Below, piece by piece: positions 20,445 to 30,041 of a DNA stretch of 33,480 nt. Made by a program: the position numbers and the translations under genes. The number at the start of each line of letters is the position of its first letter. The first letter of the stretch is position 1. Origin of the DNA: Isohypsibius dastychi (Eukaryota > Tardigrada > Eutardigrada > Parachela > Isohypsibiidae); contig JAQIWT010000122.1 in the NCBI GenBank assembly GCA_034696485.1, positions 1 through 33,480 of the forward strand. The letters run 5' to 3'. The notes under the pieces are model-generated. The model saw only the letters and a list, made by a program, of their open reading frames with translations. It did not search any database and was not told the DNA's origin.

Positions 20445-20853
20445 TTACGCCAGAATAAGAGCAAAAACACCTCGCCGGACCATTTTATCTAAAGTTGAGA
20501 TGTGGAATGATACTATCACCTCGTTGCGGTCTCTGGAATAACTAACGTGGGCTTTGTTCACGTTTGTTTTCGTGTTTTTGCGGGACGAATTTTGTGCTTG
20601 GAAGAAAGCAACAGTTGGATTCTCTTCTCTGATGGTTTGACTGGAGTTTTTTTTGTGAATTCCTGGATGGCTAATTTTGTTTGAGGGTGAATTGTCATTG
20701 TAATCAGCTGGGTCGTGTTCATGTGGCTGTTTTGTGAAAAAGATTTTAGTCTCATGTTGTCTGCTCCATCCCTTTATCAGCTCCAATGTTAAGTTTGAGA
20801 CGTCAGTTGTTGCGGGAAAAGGTTCACTGTATTTGTACGCACTTTCTTCAAAC
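20445..20853 (-). CDS. Unrecognised exon-like open frame, C-terminal
   Basis: The minus strand is open for more than 130 codons to a stop at 20445. There is no in-frame ATG in the open part. A good acceptor (atttatctag) precedes codon GTTTGAA near 20853, so it reads best as the last exon of a spliced gene. The protein is hydrophilic, Asn/Ser/Lys-rich in the middle (NDNSPSNKISHPGIHKKN), and ends with RNEVIVSFHISTLDKMVRRG. No domain is recognised. No upstream partner exon could be chosen on the minus strand, and an opposing ORF begins at 20941. Confidence 0.3.
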
Positions 20854-20940
20854 CTAGATAAATATGAAAATATCTCCAATTAAGCCCTTCATATTTTGCT
20901 TGATGAAAGAACAATCGAGTTTTTCTTGATCAGCGCTCAC

Positions 20941-21183
20941 ATGAAACGGTATGTTCAGCAGCAAGTAAACACTGGCCTGGGTACCGGTTCTGCAACAACT
21001 CCTGGGGGTGTTTATGAAACTATTTCATATCGTTCTGTTCGAATCACAGTCTCAGTACAAAACTCATCATGTTTTTTGATTGATGAACTAGGAAATATTT
21101 TTGTGTTTTCGCCGGTTTTCCCTCCGGCTAGGTGCAACCTGTCGCTATCTCATATTATAGCCAAAACTTGTAAAGAAATTTAA
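20941..21183 (+). CDS. Small orphan ORF, unknown function
   Basis: From ATG 20941 it runs 80 codons to TAA. Composition is mixed, with a Gly/Thr-rich start (VNTGLGTGSATTPGGVYE) and a beta-rich centre (SVRITVSVQNSSCFLIDELG), which looks like a folded fragment. The frame is open 15 codons upstream, so it could also be an internal exon. It ends 83 bp before the Kazal gene. No family is recognised. Confidence 0.35.
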   Translation: MKRYVQQQVNTGLGTGSATTPGGVYETISYRSVRITVSVQNSSCFLIDELGNIFVFSPVFPPARCNLSLSHIIAKTCKEI

Positions 21184-21266
21184 TTTAACAATCAGCAAGA
21201 ACAAACTTCTTTCCCTTGCACTTCGAAAGTACGGATTCTAAGGTTTCCAACCAGCTGATTTTCATC

Positions 21267-21619
21267 ATGAAAGCACCGATCCTCTGCCTAACAATCTGTT
21301 TGCTTGTTCTTGTGGGAGGAGCGGGTGCGTAATATTTCCCGAGAACTCCGCTGTACTGATCGTTCATTCCGTCAAAAACTTACGTTGATTTGCAGGGCCA
21401 ACCCAGGGAGCGACAACGGGGTGTGTTTGTACGGCCGAACTGAAGAAAGTATGTGGCAGTGGTGGAAAGACATACGACAACGCTTGCAAGGCCAAATGTG
21501 CTGGAGCTACAGTTACTTCGGAAAGGCCCTGTGTCCAACTTAAGGTGGGCTTTCCTTCACAAATCTATTGTATAAGGAACTTGAAATGGCCGTTCATGTA
21601 GGTGTGGTACGTCGAATAA
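21267..21619 (+). CDS. Secreted Kazal-type serine protease inhibitor
   Basis: Exon 1 (21267-21324) encodes a signal peptide, MKAPILCLTICLLVLVGGAG. A 71-bp intron (gtgcgt..ttgcag) follows, then exon 2 from 21396. The mature part has the Kazal cysteine pattern: CVC, then VCGSGGKTYDNAC, then KAKC and a final C, giving CxC-x7-C-x10-C-x3-C-x10-C. GSxGKTYxNxC is the family signature. It is a single-domain, non-classical Kazal (CxC start). The residue after the second Cys (P1 in classical Kazals) appears to be Thr, suggesting an elastase- or subtilisin-like target, but this is uncertain. Exon 2 either ends at AAG|gtgggc (21544) with a 6-codon last exon at 21602-21619, or reads through to TAG at 21599-21601. 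AATAAA lies at 21615-21620. Confidence 0.85.
21325..21395 (+). other. Intron 1 of the Kazal inhibitor gene
   Basis: 71 bp, gtgcgt donor and tttgcag acceptor, phase 1. It separates the signal peptide exon from the Kazal domain exon, a common arrangement for secreted inhibitors. Confidence 0.8.
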
Positions 21620-21620
21620 A
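21615..21620 (+). promoter_or_regulatory. Polyadenylation signal AATAAA of the Kazal gene
   Basis: AATAAA overlaps the proposed stop codon of the three-exon model and lies 14 bp after the stop of the two-exon model. Confidence 0.55.
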
Positions 21621-21974
21621 TTCCAGAATAACCAAGACGAGCCGGCAGCCTGTTGTTGCTCCGGATATTAGTCCATTTGGAACCGTTTGTGAACTGTTAC
21701 TCAACCTGATGCACATTGAATCGTGAAGTCCTCACCGTCCACCAAAGTCTACAGTGATTTATAAGGTTTTTGTCACTTGCAAATTTGAGAGAATGGTTCA
21801 TCTGATAATACAGCTCAGTTTCAGCTTTTCGGTCAGCCGTTTCGAAATGTAAACACTAGTATTCCAGCTTGATCAGCATACTGCACCTTACCCGGACGTG
21901 ATTTTTCTGTAGAAAGAGCTGTGTCATGATATAAGCTGTTTTCCATAATTTGCCAGTGACAAAATCCGTAAACG

Positions 21975-22117
21975 GTGGAGGGTTCAAGAAAACGGGTTTC
22001 GTGATCCGATCGAGAAAAACGGTTGGGTTCAAAAAAACGGGGTTTTTGAGCCTTGAACGGTTCACAAAAACGGAGTTCGTGAACCCCAGGTTCAAGAAAA
22101 CGGGGAGTTCACAAAAA
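21975..22117. repeat. Dispersed repeat copy 1 (GGTTCAAGAAAACGG type)
   Basis: The core GGTTCAMRAAAACGG occurs five or six times, with GTTCGTGAACCCC between. The whole block aligns with 23727-23850, about 1.7 kb away. Inside the block the frame repeats the peptide FLNP on the minus strand, which only reflects the DNA repeat. No coding role is supported. Confidence 0.65.
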
Positions 22118-22179
22118 CGGTTACAACGGTCTTTACAAAATCTCAGTGAACTGAAGGTTTTCGAACTTTTGTGACAATT

Positions 22180-23405
22180 ATGGATCGCGTGGACGACCCC
22201 AACAAGTCAAAAGCAAACAACGTTTGACTCAGTTCAGTCATGTTATGTTGAATGGTTTAATTGACAACAACGAACAAGTTGGCTCGGTGAATTTATTTTA
22301 ACTTTCACTTTGTGCACAGAAACAACAGCCTTCGATCGAGCGAATTTATTGATACAACCGAGCAACAGCAAAATCAAAAAACGCTCGTTTCATAACAAAG
22401 TGAACATTTCATGAAGAAGGATCGTCATTTTCCGTGAGCTGAAAATCAGCTCGATTTCATCTTGATATTGCCTTATCGATACTGCTAAGCTGATCTGGTA
22501 TCCGTTAGTGTGAGCCTTCTCAACGTGAAATTAAAAAATTATTGGCTTGATTCCATGACTTGAACTCGGGAAGAAATCCCGATAGTGCTACGTGTCAAAA
22601 CTCAGTTTTTCCAGTAAGCTTTTGCCGAGTCTTTGAGTGATGCTCAGAAAGAGATCGAATTAGCATCACAGATTAACGACAAATAAATGAATCATCCGGA
22701 TCTTCTGAAAGTACTCTTCGGTACCTCCGGTAAATGTAATCTGAAATCCGGCGGACCAATCAACTGATTGAAGCTTGAAGTATCTTCTCTATATGACTTC
22801 GCTGAATGAAGCCAAACTTCTTAGCGTTTTATCTGAAATAGGTGAGTGTTTCAGTGTAACGTCCTGTCAAGTTTCATCCATCACTTCCACAAAGCTCGGA
22901 TCTCCACCTGGTCTTTTCGGTCTATCCACGGCGAATTCACCACACCTGTAATATGTGAAAGAGCCCACTTCCTGGACTTATAGAGTACGACAGACTGGAT
23001 GACAACTGCGATCGATACCATATCAGAAACTTCAATCTCTGCCCTGCTCCTCTGCACTTGATCACAGAGCTTTCGAGCACACTAAGCAGGGGCCTTATTT
23101 AGCATTTACGAATAGCATACTCTTTTAACTAATTTCCACAATGACTGTAGTAGTTCAAATGTAAATTGATGAATGACGTATAAGCTGGGTTTATCTCAAA
23201 TCCGCTGGATTACGTACAGTACTGTTCGGAAGACTGATCAATGCTCAATATTCTGCGTCATCGAAACCCAGCAAAATATTGCTTTAAAAGACTCCAACTT
23301 GAATTTCTAAATACGTATCTCGTTATGAAGGCAATCAGAAACTTGTAATACGGGAAACTGAAATCTATTTCGTCATGGAATTGTGAAAACAATGAAAATC
23401 TCTAG
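22180..23405. other. Intergenic DNA, nothing identified
   Basis: No ORF with family motifs, RNA gene or transposon end was seen in this stretch between the two dispersed repeat copies. Confidence 0.4.
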
Positions 23406-23411
23406 TTGAGT

Positions 23412-23705
23412 CATTTCCGTGGGGAATCACTTCCAGCTACTGTACATGTCACTTCCAGTTCCAACTCAGAGAGCTCAAAGAATTTGAATTTTTCCCAAAA
23501 GGGTTTGATAACACGTTTTTTCGAATCAGTGGGTTCAAAAACCGTTTTTCTTGGAACTTTGTTTATCTATTTCGGTCGGTTGTCACTTCCGGCGAAAATC
23601 ATTTCCGCAGGGAATCACTTCCAGTTTGATGTCACTTCCAATCCCAACGCAGAAAGCTCGTAAAATTTGCATTTGAGTTTTCCCCAAAAGGGTTGGAAAA
23701 AACGG
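23412..23705. repeat. 188-bp direct repeat, two copies
   Basis: CATTTCCGYRGGGAATCACTTCC starts at 23412 and 23600. Both copies then share GTCACTTCCA, CAACKCAGARAGCTC and a CCCAAAAGGGTT stretch. The copies are clearly diverged. It sits directly before the second GGTTCAAAAACGG block, so both may be parts of one larger repeat family. Confidence 0.65.
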
Positions 23706-23726
23706 TTTTGTTGAACTGATGGGCTA

Positions 23727-23850
23727 AATAAAACGTGTTTTGTGAACCGGGTCCAAAAAGCGGTTGGGTTCGAAAAAAACGGGTTCTGAACCCCAGTGGA
23801 TTCAAGTAAGCGTGTTCTGTGAACCCCAGGTTTGAAAAATCTTGAGGCTT
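23727..23850. repeat. Dispersed repeat copy 2 (GGTTCAAAAAACGG type)
   Basis: It aligns with 21975-22117: both have GCGGTTGGGTTC or ACGGTTGGGTTC, then a run of A and ACGGG, then GTGAACCCCAGG. It is more diverged in its first half. Confidence 0.6.
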
Positions 23851-24087
23851 GTAAACCGGCTACACCCGATTTACGAATTCGCTTTTAATTCAATCTCAAA
23901 CAATCTCGCTGAGAAATTCACTTTAGTAGAATGTGTGTTGCGTCATGTGCATTTCCATTCGATTTTGTGCAATTCGAAATGTACTGCGGTTCGAGGTTTA
24001 CACGGGCAGTCGTTTGACATCATGATCGCCTTCGATTGGTCGATTTGGGAACCAATTAGAAATAAGTGTTGGCCGACCCACGTCGGC

Positions 24088-24450
24088 CAAGGGTGTATTT
24101 AGGGGAGGGGCCAGCGGCCATGGCCCCATATAAGACTTTCCTGGCCCCAAACACTTGGCCCCATATAAGAAATTTTTTTGGCCCCACACTGTTGGCCCCA
24201 TACAGAAAATCAGTTTTTGGCCCCATATAAACAATTTTTTCGGCAAAAACCCCCAAAAATTACACAAAAAACACGTTTTTTGATCAAAATTAATCTATTT
24301 TAGCCCCATGGGGCCGAAAAAATTTGGCCGCTGGCCCCATGGGGCAAACACTTTTATGAATCTGGCCCCACATAAGCGTTCACATATTGGCCCCATACAA
24401 GAAGTTTTTCCCGCTGGCCCCATATAGTTTCAAACCTAGATACACCCTTG
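24088..24450. mobile_element. hAT-type MITE (363 bp) with 8-bp target-site duplication
   Basis: The ends are inverted copies: CAAGGGTGTATTTAGG at the left and, reversed, CAAGGGTGTATCTAGG at the right, each followed inward by GGGGCCAGCGG. The flanks are ACGTCGGC (24080-24087) and CCGTCGGC (24451-24458), seven of eight bases alike, which fits the 8-bp duplication made by hAT transposases. The CARGGGTG end is also hAT-like. The interior is non-coding and contains about ten GGCCCC strings, most extended to GGCCCCATATAAG or close variants. No transposase is present, so it is non-autonomous. Confidence 0.85.
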
Positions 24451-24643
24451 CCGTCGGCGGGAAATCAGTGTTCGAATCAGAAACCAAATTCCATTGGTTA
24501 ACTCGATTCATCTATTGACGTCATACGGCAGCCCTCTTATTTGTGGAACCACAGCACCTTTTGAAATGCACGATATCAATATTATCTTATGACGGCATTG
24601 GACCAAAGATGAGTTGGAATTCCATTCTGAATTTTTTCTGCTG

Positions 24644-24650
24644 TATAAAA
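24644..24650 (+). promoter_or_regulatory. TATA box of the ANF-receptor-like gene
   Basis: TATAAAA, 71 bp before the start codon, flanked by CTGCTG and CGCAGCAG, which are inverted copies and could form a hairpin around it. Spacing would place transcription start near 24675. Confidence 0.55.
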
Positions 24651-24720
24651 CGCAGCAGCGTACGTTCAACCTGTTATTTCTTCCCGTGTTTTCCTCGCCA
24701 TTCGTTTCTTCTTCACCACA

Positions 24721-27388
24721 ATGTTTTTCAATTTGATCACACGGGCAATTATCATCATACTTTCCATCACCGTAATCCTAGAGGCATCAGTGTATGAAAT
24801 TACTTTCCTTTCCGTCAATTCTCCAACCACGCTATCAACCAGTCTGGACTACACAACCCCGCCACTTGACATCGCTATAAATGAAGTCAACGTGCAGTAC
24901 GCACCAGATTTTCACTTCTCTTTGGTGACGGTTAACCAGAGCAACATGAAATCCTGCTCAGATGTCGAGACAGATATTTTACCGCTCGTATCAGAATACC
25001 TTTGGACTGTAAAAGAAGACAAGAAGCCCTCGGTGATCTTCGGCACTGGTATGAAAAAACCCAATGGCTGCTGGTACCGAATTTCTGTTTCTTGTGCTCA
25101 CGTGACTTTTCTATCCAATGCAGTCATTTTGATAATTCGGCTGGTGAATCTGCAATTGTCTGATTACAGGATGCAGCAATGCGTTGGTTCTGCTTGCGGA
25201 TGTTGCCCGAGGTGAGTTCGTGGAACTGCGCTTACATATCTGCTCAATCACCCAATTACGGTGCGTGAGGTGTCTCTTTAAATTGCAGAGTGGAACTTAC
25301 CGATAATAACCAAGTAAGTCAGGAAGCAATTTGTGAGAATGCCAGATGCTAACAATGAAGCCTGCAGCTAAGTGCAGCTATTCGAAAACGATGATCAGCC
25401 TCAGAGAAAGACGTCCTTAGGGTTTACAATGTCTGTTACGTTGAAGTCTGCCATTTCTCGTTTTAAAACCCTTTTTGCCCCAAATACTGAGAACATGGAA
25501 TTTTCTTTAAAATTGTTTATGATGAACATGTCTTTCGCCATGCACCTTATTAGCTACCGAGTGTACCAAAAGGAACCAGATTCAAAATGCCCAGTCTCTA
25601 AATATTGATGATGAATTTCAGTTCAGGAGCCGATTCAATCCTAGACTCACGTGTCCGCTTTCCCACATTACTTCGGTTATTCCCTTATCAAGCAATTTCC
25701 GAAGTGGTTTTCATCGCGAACCTGTGTGACCATTTTCGCTGGAAGAATATTGCCGTGATATGTGACAGCAGTGCCACAGAAAGTGCCTACTTTTTCACCC
25801 TGATGTGTCAAACGCTTGTTACCCTTCTGGGCCGGGCCAACGGTGGACATCGTCAAATATCATCATACCACTATAACTTTAAAACCGAACCGCATTATCG
25901 TCGATATCTGAACGGAGCATCAAAGACAAGCAGAAGTAAGTCACCACTCACCATTGCTTTACTGTGTCATGAAATTAAAATTTTTATTTTTGCAGTATTC
26001 TTTATACTCACCCATGCAACTCGACTTAAATCTCTTCTGGTACGTACCTGTGAAGCTCAGCTCCCAGACAAAATGTTCCCCACCACTTACTCATGAAGTA
26101 GGTTAGTGGGCCTTTGATTTTCGCTCTGCACTATCTAGGGGGGGGGGGGGGGCATTATCTGGTGAGCAAGCATTGTGGTAAACACCCATAGAAAAAATCT
26201 TCGTTCCAGGGTGTTGCTGCAGAACTTGGAATGGCTGATGGAGACTATGTGAGTAATAAACAAAGTGTTCGTTCAATGGACACTGAGTAACGCATTGACG
26301 AACAGGCGTTTCTGACAGTATCTCCGTTCAGTTCACCATCTTTTGGAGCGATTGAATGGAAGCCAGACCATGTGAGTATCGTGTGGGTGCCGAGTGTTCG
26401 CATGATACACGAATTCAAACTTTTTTCAAGATGGTCAAAAAAGCAATGAGATATCTACTCGTGATCAGCACACTTTTCAAGATGAATAACAGTTCCAGAG
26501 TTCTGGACGCAGAAATCAAGAAGCAAAGCCTGGTCTATGGAAAAGTCTACAAACCCGATGAAGAGGTGGGTGTTCAATGTTCAGTAACCCAAAAAAAACA
26601 GTGAAGCAGCGAATGTATGCGTACGCAGGTCACGCCCTTTGTCCACGCGTATTATGACGGTGTTCATCTTCTTGCCAAAGTCAGTTTTTTCAGTGTTTTT
26701 CAAAAGTATAGTTAATTTTACTATATTGCCTGTCGAAGGTCATCACCGAAAGACTGAGGTTGAATGCTTCACTTGATCAGCCCACCTGGATTGCCGAGTC
26801 AGCCTGGTCACGAACATTCCACACTCCGAGAGGGAAACTGGTCATAAATGAGAACGGCGACAAGGATAACCAATACTATATACGATCATTTGACGCAGAC
26901 TTTGACGGACTAGTTGTAATTTACGCATGCATCTTGTGAGCCTGATTATGTTGACTAATACGGTATTTGTTTAAGCCCTTTTTAATCTGGAATGAGGAAT
27001 GAGGATTGTTTGAGCGCGAAGCTATTTGGCCTCCCGATGGCAAACCTCCGTCAAATCGACCAAAATGCGGATTTTCAGGCGAAGATTTGCAGTGCTTAAA
27101 CCGTGAGCTGTGTTATCAAAATGCGTTACATAAGCTTTCAATTAATGTCTTTTTAGGAATTGACGTCGGTGAGATGATAGGTTTGACTGTTGGGGTTATA
27201 GCAGTTACCGTGGTATTGCTGTTTTTGGCAATTTGGAGCTATCGGTATGATGATCAATTAAGCTCTTAAGTTCATGTGATTCAGTGAATTTTTCGTTTAG
27301 AAGGCGTTTCAGATTGGATGGCGACTGGATACTTGACATGCAAGCACTGAAGCCGTTTATTCAAAAGCACAGTTTGGCAACAATCTGA
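24721..27388 (+). CDS. Natriuretic-peptide/ANF-receptor-like membrane protein, no kinase or cyclase domain
   Basis: The exon chain is 24721-25048, 25170-25211, 25289-25313, 25622-25935, 25996-26039, 26210-26248, 26306-26371, 26431-26565, 26629-26679, 26739-26915, about 26976-27102, 27157-27244, 27301-27388. All introns are GT..AG and phases agree. A signal peptide comes first. The ANF ligand-binding fold follows: SVIFGTG/CSNALVLLADVARE with its Cys pair, FPTLLRLFPYQAISEVV, WKNIAVICD, ELGMADGDY, PFVHAYYDGVHLLAK, GKLVINENGDKD. Then come WPPDGKPPSNRPKCGF and a TM helix (IGLTVGVIAVTVVLLFLAIW). The tail, RRRFRLDGDWILDMQALKP plus ten residues, ends in TGA. Receptor guanylyl cyclases continue with kinase-homology and cyclase domains; none is visible. 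It resembles short NPR-C-type receptors or a truncated cyclase. In the phase-consistent model exon 11 holds a TGA at 27000, so the gene may be dead, spliced otherwise, or make a secreted ectodomain. Confidence 0.75.
25314..25621 (+). other. Largest intron of the ANF-receptor-like gene
   Basis: 308 bp from gtaagt to atttcag, phase 2. An open frame inside (25372-25608) is not needed for the domain and carries no motif, so I read it as intronic. Confidence 0.6.
26138..26152 (+). repeat. Run of fifteen G in an intron
   Basis: A homopolymer in the intron before the GVAAELGMADGDY exon. It may form a G-quadruplex; its length may be misread. Confidence 0.85.
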
Positions 27389-28206
27389 TGAACATCGCAT
27401 TGCTAGTTAAGAAACTCTGGGAATACAGGGATGGCAGTCCCGAGATGGGGGGGGGGGCAAAATTTTTAAATGGTCAGGGTCGCGTCACGCCATTCCGAAG
27501 TGTGTGTTTTCGGTGTTGTGAAATTTCGGAGTCGCCTTTTCGTGACCGATTTTTCGTTAACCTGTTCTTTCGTTTTCGCGACTCGAACCCGATGTTTCGT
27601 CTACCATATATTACCGGTGTGAGCAAATCAGAACACAATTGAGCTTATTAAACGATGTGGTCTAGACATATCAAACCCTATTCTGAAAATTTGTGCAGTT
27701 CCATAATAATCAATTTCTATTCTGAGGAATGCATTGTGTGGTTTTCGCTTCTTGTCTCTGATTCTAGCAATAAAATGCTCCACAAAGTTTTCGCATGAAG
27801 GTTCGACTTTTTCGGTCCCACATTTCATTTTGGAAATAATCGCTCGTTTATAGTCATATTTGACGAGATTATGCATATTTCAATACTTGCTGCTCATTCT
27901 TTTGTCCAAGTGTTGAGTTTGTTTCAGCTTAAGTTGTTCAGCTGTGCGATTAGCTATCTGTTCAGTACATATCCTGTCTTGTAAATTGCTACCGTAGTGG
28001 CCTTCTATTGAAACATCCCTGTTTCTAATCTGGACCTTTCTGCTTCACTTCCTTTTTCTTTCTGCATTTTTTAAATGTTCATCTCAATTTTGCTATGGAT
28101 TGTCTTGATAATATCAAACTCACACAATTACGATTATTTCCTAACACCGAAATAACCAGACACCGAGGGTGATACACACCGAAGTCTCCACGACACCGAA
28201 TATTCG
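27389..28206. other. Intergenic DNA with poly-G, unknown minus ORF and ACACCGA repeats
   Basis: No kinase or cyclase motif continues the receptor here. There is a run of eleven G at 27447-27457. A minus frame at 27628-27876 (with CENFVEHFIARIRDKKRKPH) is protein-like but unrecognised. ACACCGA occurs four times at about 28144-28200. A poly-pyrimidine stretch lies near 28040-28080. Confidence 0.35.
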
Positions 28207-28419
28207 TTGCACCCAGATAGCCCGTCTCTGAAAACTGTTCACCGAGTTCTACTTTTCAGAGGGGGCATGCTTTCAAATATTGACGAAGTGATTTTAGTAG
28301 CGGTTTCAATGCAGGAAGACGTTCACCGATCATTCGAACTGTCCGACACACAGTACCGCTTGAGGAACCAAGGTACAGTATACCTTAACTACGTTGTGTG
28401 CATGGATTACCAGCTATGA
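28207..28419 (+). CDS. Unrecognised exon-like open frame upstream of repeat block A
   Basis: Seventy open codons end at TGA. An in-frame ATG comes first at 28207, but it sits within the ACACCGA repeat zone, so an internal exon is as likely. The segment IDEVILVAVSMQEDVHRSFE looks coding. No TM helix is present. Block A follows 40 bases downstream; since the second copy of block A lies downstream of a GPCR fragment (32876), this could be the tail of a further copy of that gene, but no sequence match supports it. Confidence 0.25.
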   Translation: MHPDSPSLKTVHRVLLFRGGMLSNIDEVILVAVSMQEDVHRSFELSDTQYRLRNQGTVYLNYVVCMDYQL

Positions 28420-28459
28420 TAAGAGAGCCTCAATACAGTATTTCTAAAAGTAAGTAGAA

Positions 28460-28590
28460 TGTGCTTTAAAATGGCAACTCAGAACATCCGCATCTGAGTG
28501 ATGTGCTATGCTGGTAAAGTTTGATTAAGGATAGCTCAAGCCCTTTCACAGAAAAATAAGCGACGCAGTTATTGTCATGTCAGAAATTAT
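28460..28590. repeat. Repeated block A, copy 1
   Basis: It aligns with 32874-33005: GTGCTTYAAARTGGCAACT, then GATRTGSCTATRSGCTGG, AAGTYTGATTRAGG, CTYAAGCC, GAGCGACG and ATTGTCA in order. It is a diverged duplicate, non-coding. Confidence 0.6.
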
Positions 28591-28669
28591 ACTCAATCTG
28601 CATGAGCATGCGTAGTATTTTTGTCAACAACGCGAGATCTGTTTATTTTCCTGCTCCATTTATAAAATA

Positions 28670-29010
28670 AGGACGGCGCGCATCACGGAAGGATACTCCC
28701 CTAGATGACTAGTTGCTTGATGATTAGCGCAAAATATATGTCTGTAATTGTAATAATTGTAATAGAACGTATTTGTAGTGTATTGTACGTCCCTGGAATG
28801 CCAGTATTCACGATGGCATCGTAGCGTACGAATAATAATCTTCTTGCGTAATACAGTAGTAAAGTCTTCTTCTGTCAACATGACTCTCTGAACATCGATC
28901 TTTTGGTTGGGGGCAAAGCATTAACGAAACAACCGCGGTTAGGTAGATTTAAAACATTAATTATAGGTAAATAAACGCACTTCCTGAGGACGTTTTTAAG
29001 CAAATCATTA
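28670..29010. repeat. Repeated block B, copy 1, upstream of the GPCR fragment
   Basis: It aligns with 32062-32340. Shared landmarks are GCGCAAAATA/CCGCAAAATA, AATGCCAGTA, ACGATGG, GTCAACATGACTCTCTG, CGAAACARCCGC and GACGCACTTCCTGAG (copy 1 AACGCACTTCCTGAG). It ends about 240 bp before the GPCR start codon, so it may be a duplicated promoter region. Confidence 0.7.
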
Positions 29011-29204
29011 TATCGTTGATCCTGATTACTGAGCAATTTTGTTCTACGTGAGCAACTCACTGTACTGCCTCGACCAGACCGTGCAGAAATATTGCGCAAT
29101 CAGTAAAAGTAGACTGATGTTAGATAGGCTACCACCTTTCTTGTCCACGGGTAAAATTCTCCACCCCAGTGATATTTTCGCACGGGCTGGTCGCGGCAGT
29201 ACAG

Positions 29205-29217
29205 TATATATATATTT
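29205..29217 (+). promoter_or_regulatory. TATA-rich element before the GPCR fragment
   Basis: TATATATATATTT lies 35-47 bp upstream of ATG 29252. It could be a TATA box, but this close to the ATG the 5' leader would be very short. A simple AT repeat is the alternative. Confidence 0.35.
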
Positions 29218-29251
29218 GTTTCTCTTTTCGATGAGATGAAAATTGTATGCA

Positions 29252-29839
29252 ATGGCTTCCCACAATGTTTCTTTCGGTCACCGCGCAAATTCAACCAAGC
29301 AGTCATTTGCACATCATAACGAACTACTCTTCTTCAATCTCCTTAGCTTGGGGATTTGTATGAGCAGCGCACTCCTGAGTCTGATTCTTTTCTTCGTCAT
29401 CATCTTTAAAAAACCCCTTCGAGCAGGCTGTGGGGTCTTGGTCGCTTATCTATCACTCATCGGTTTTGTCATCTGTGGAGTTTATATACCCATCCACATA
29501 TACATCTCAGCACACCAGTTCCAGAACGGCAAAACGCAGACTAGGACATTCTGCGTTGCTCTGAATTACACGGTCACTGCAATCATGTTCGCTATGAACT
29601 GGACAGAGCTGGTGCTATGGCGGCAACTAGTTTCACGATTCGCCAGATTTCACTCTTGCTGCTAAGAGCGGCATTCGCGGGTCCACCGGTGAGTTGTCTT
29701 TTATGACATTTTCACACTCAATTCACAGCTATAACAAAGATATTCGCTCTTACAGTTCGTTTTTGTCCGGGATTATCGTGACGAGATTGCCAGCTTTCTC
29801 AGAGGAACCAAAAGTTTCATCAACAAAAACATCCTGTGA
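29252..29839 (+). pseudogene. Truncated class A GPCR-like gene (TM1-3 plus possible C-tail)
   Basis: From ATG 29252 (GCAATGGCT context) the frame has two N-glycosylation sites (NVS, NST) and three hydrophobic helices: LLSLGICMSSALLSLILFFV, GVLVAYLSLIGFVICGVYIP and VALNYTVTAIMFAMNWTELV. This matches TM1-TM3 of a rhodopsin-like receptor, with a Cys (TFCVAL) at the start of TM3 where the conserved disulfide Cys sits. The frame then ends at a stop at 29663-29665 in an unrelated sequence. After a plausible intron (gtgagt at 29690 to tacag at 29755), 29756-29839 encodes FVFVRDYRDEIASFLRG, resembling helix 8 and the C-tail, to a TGA. TM4-TM7 are absent. It is most likely a deletion relic; no ligand can be named. 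Confidence 0.55.
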
Positions 29840-30041
29840 AGTATCAATATGCCCTTCTGACAAGGTAACAACCAACCAAGTACATTCTCTAGTGTACCAG
29901 CATTTTATTTCTTAATTTCCGATTCAGGTCAAGCCTCCAGCACAAGAATAATCTGCCTGAAACAAACATTATCTTTCATCGCTGATTAACACTTGTTATC
30001 TGTCAGCTTTTTCCGTCACCGATGTCTTAGTACTCTTCTTA

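Noticed and set aside
21856-22095. Minus ORF with repeated FLNP peptides
   Set aside because: The periodicity comes from the GGTTCAAGAAAACGG DNA repeat, and only non-coding copies are seen.
23998-24267. Minus ORFs rich in YMGP/GAxxxG within 24000-24270
   Set aside because: They are translations of the GGCCCCATATAAG words of the hAT MITE.
25372-25608. 78-codon ORF between exons 3 and 4 of the receptor
   Set aside because: Skipping it keeps the ANF-domain frame and phase; including it would insert residues with no counterpart in the fold.
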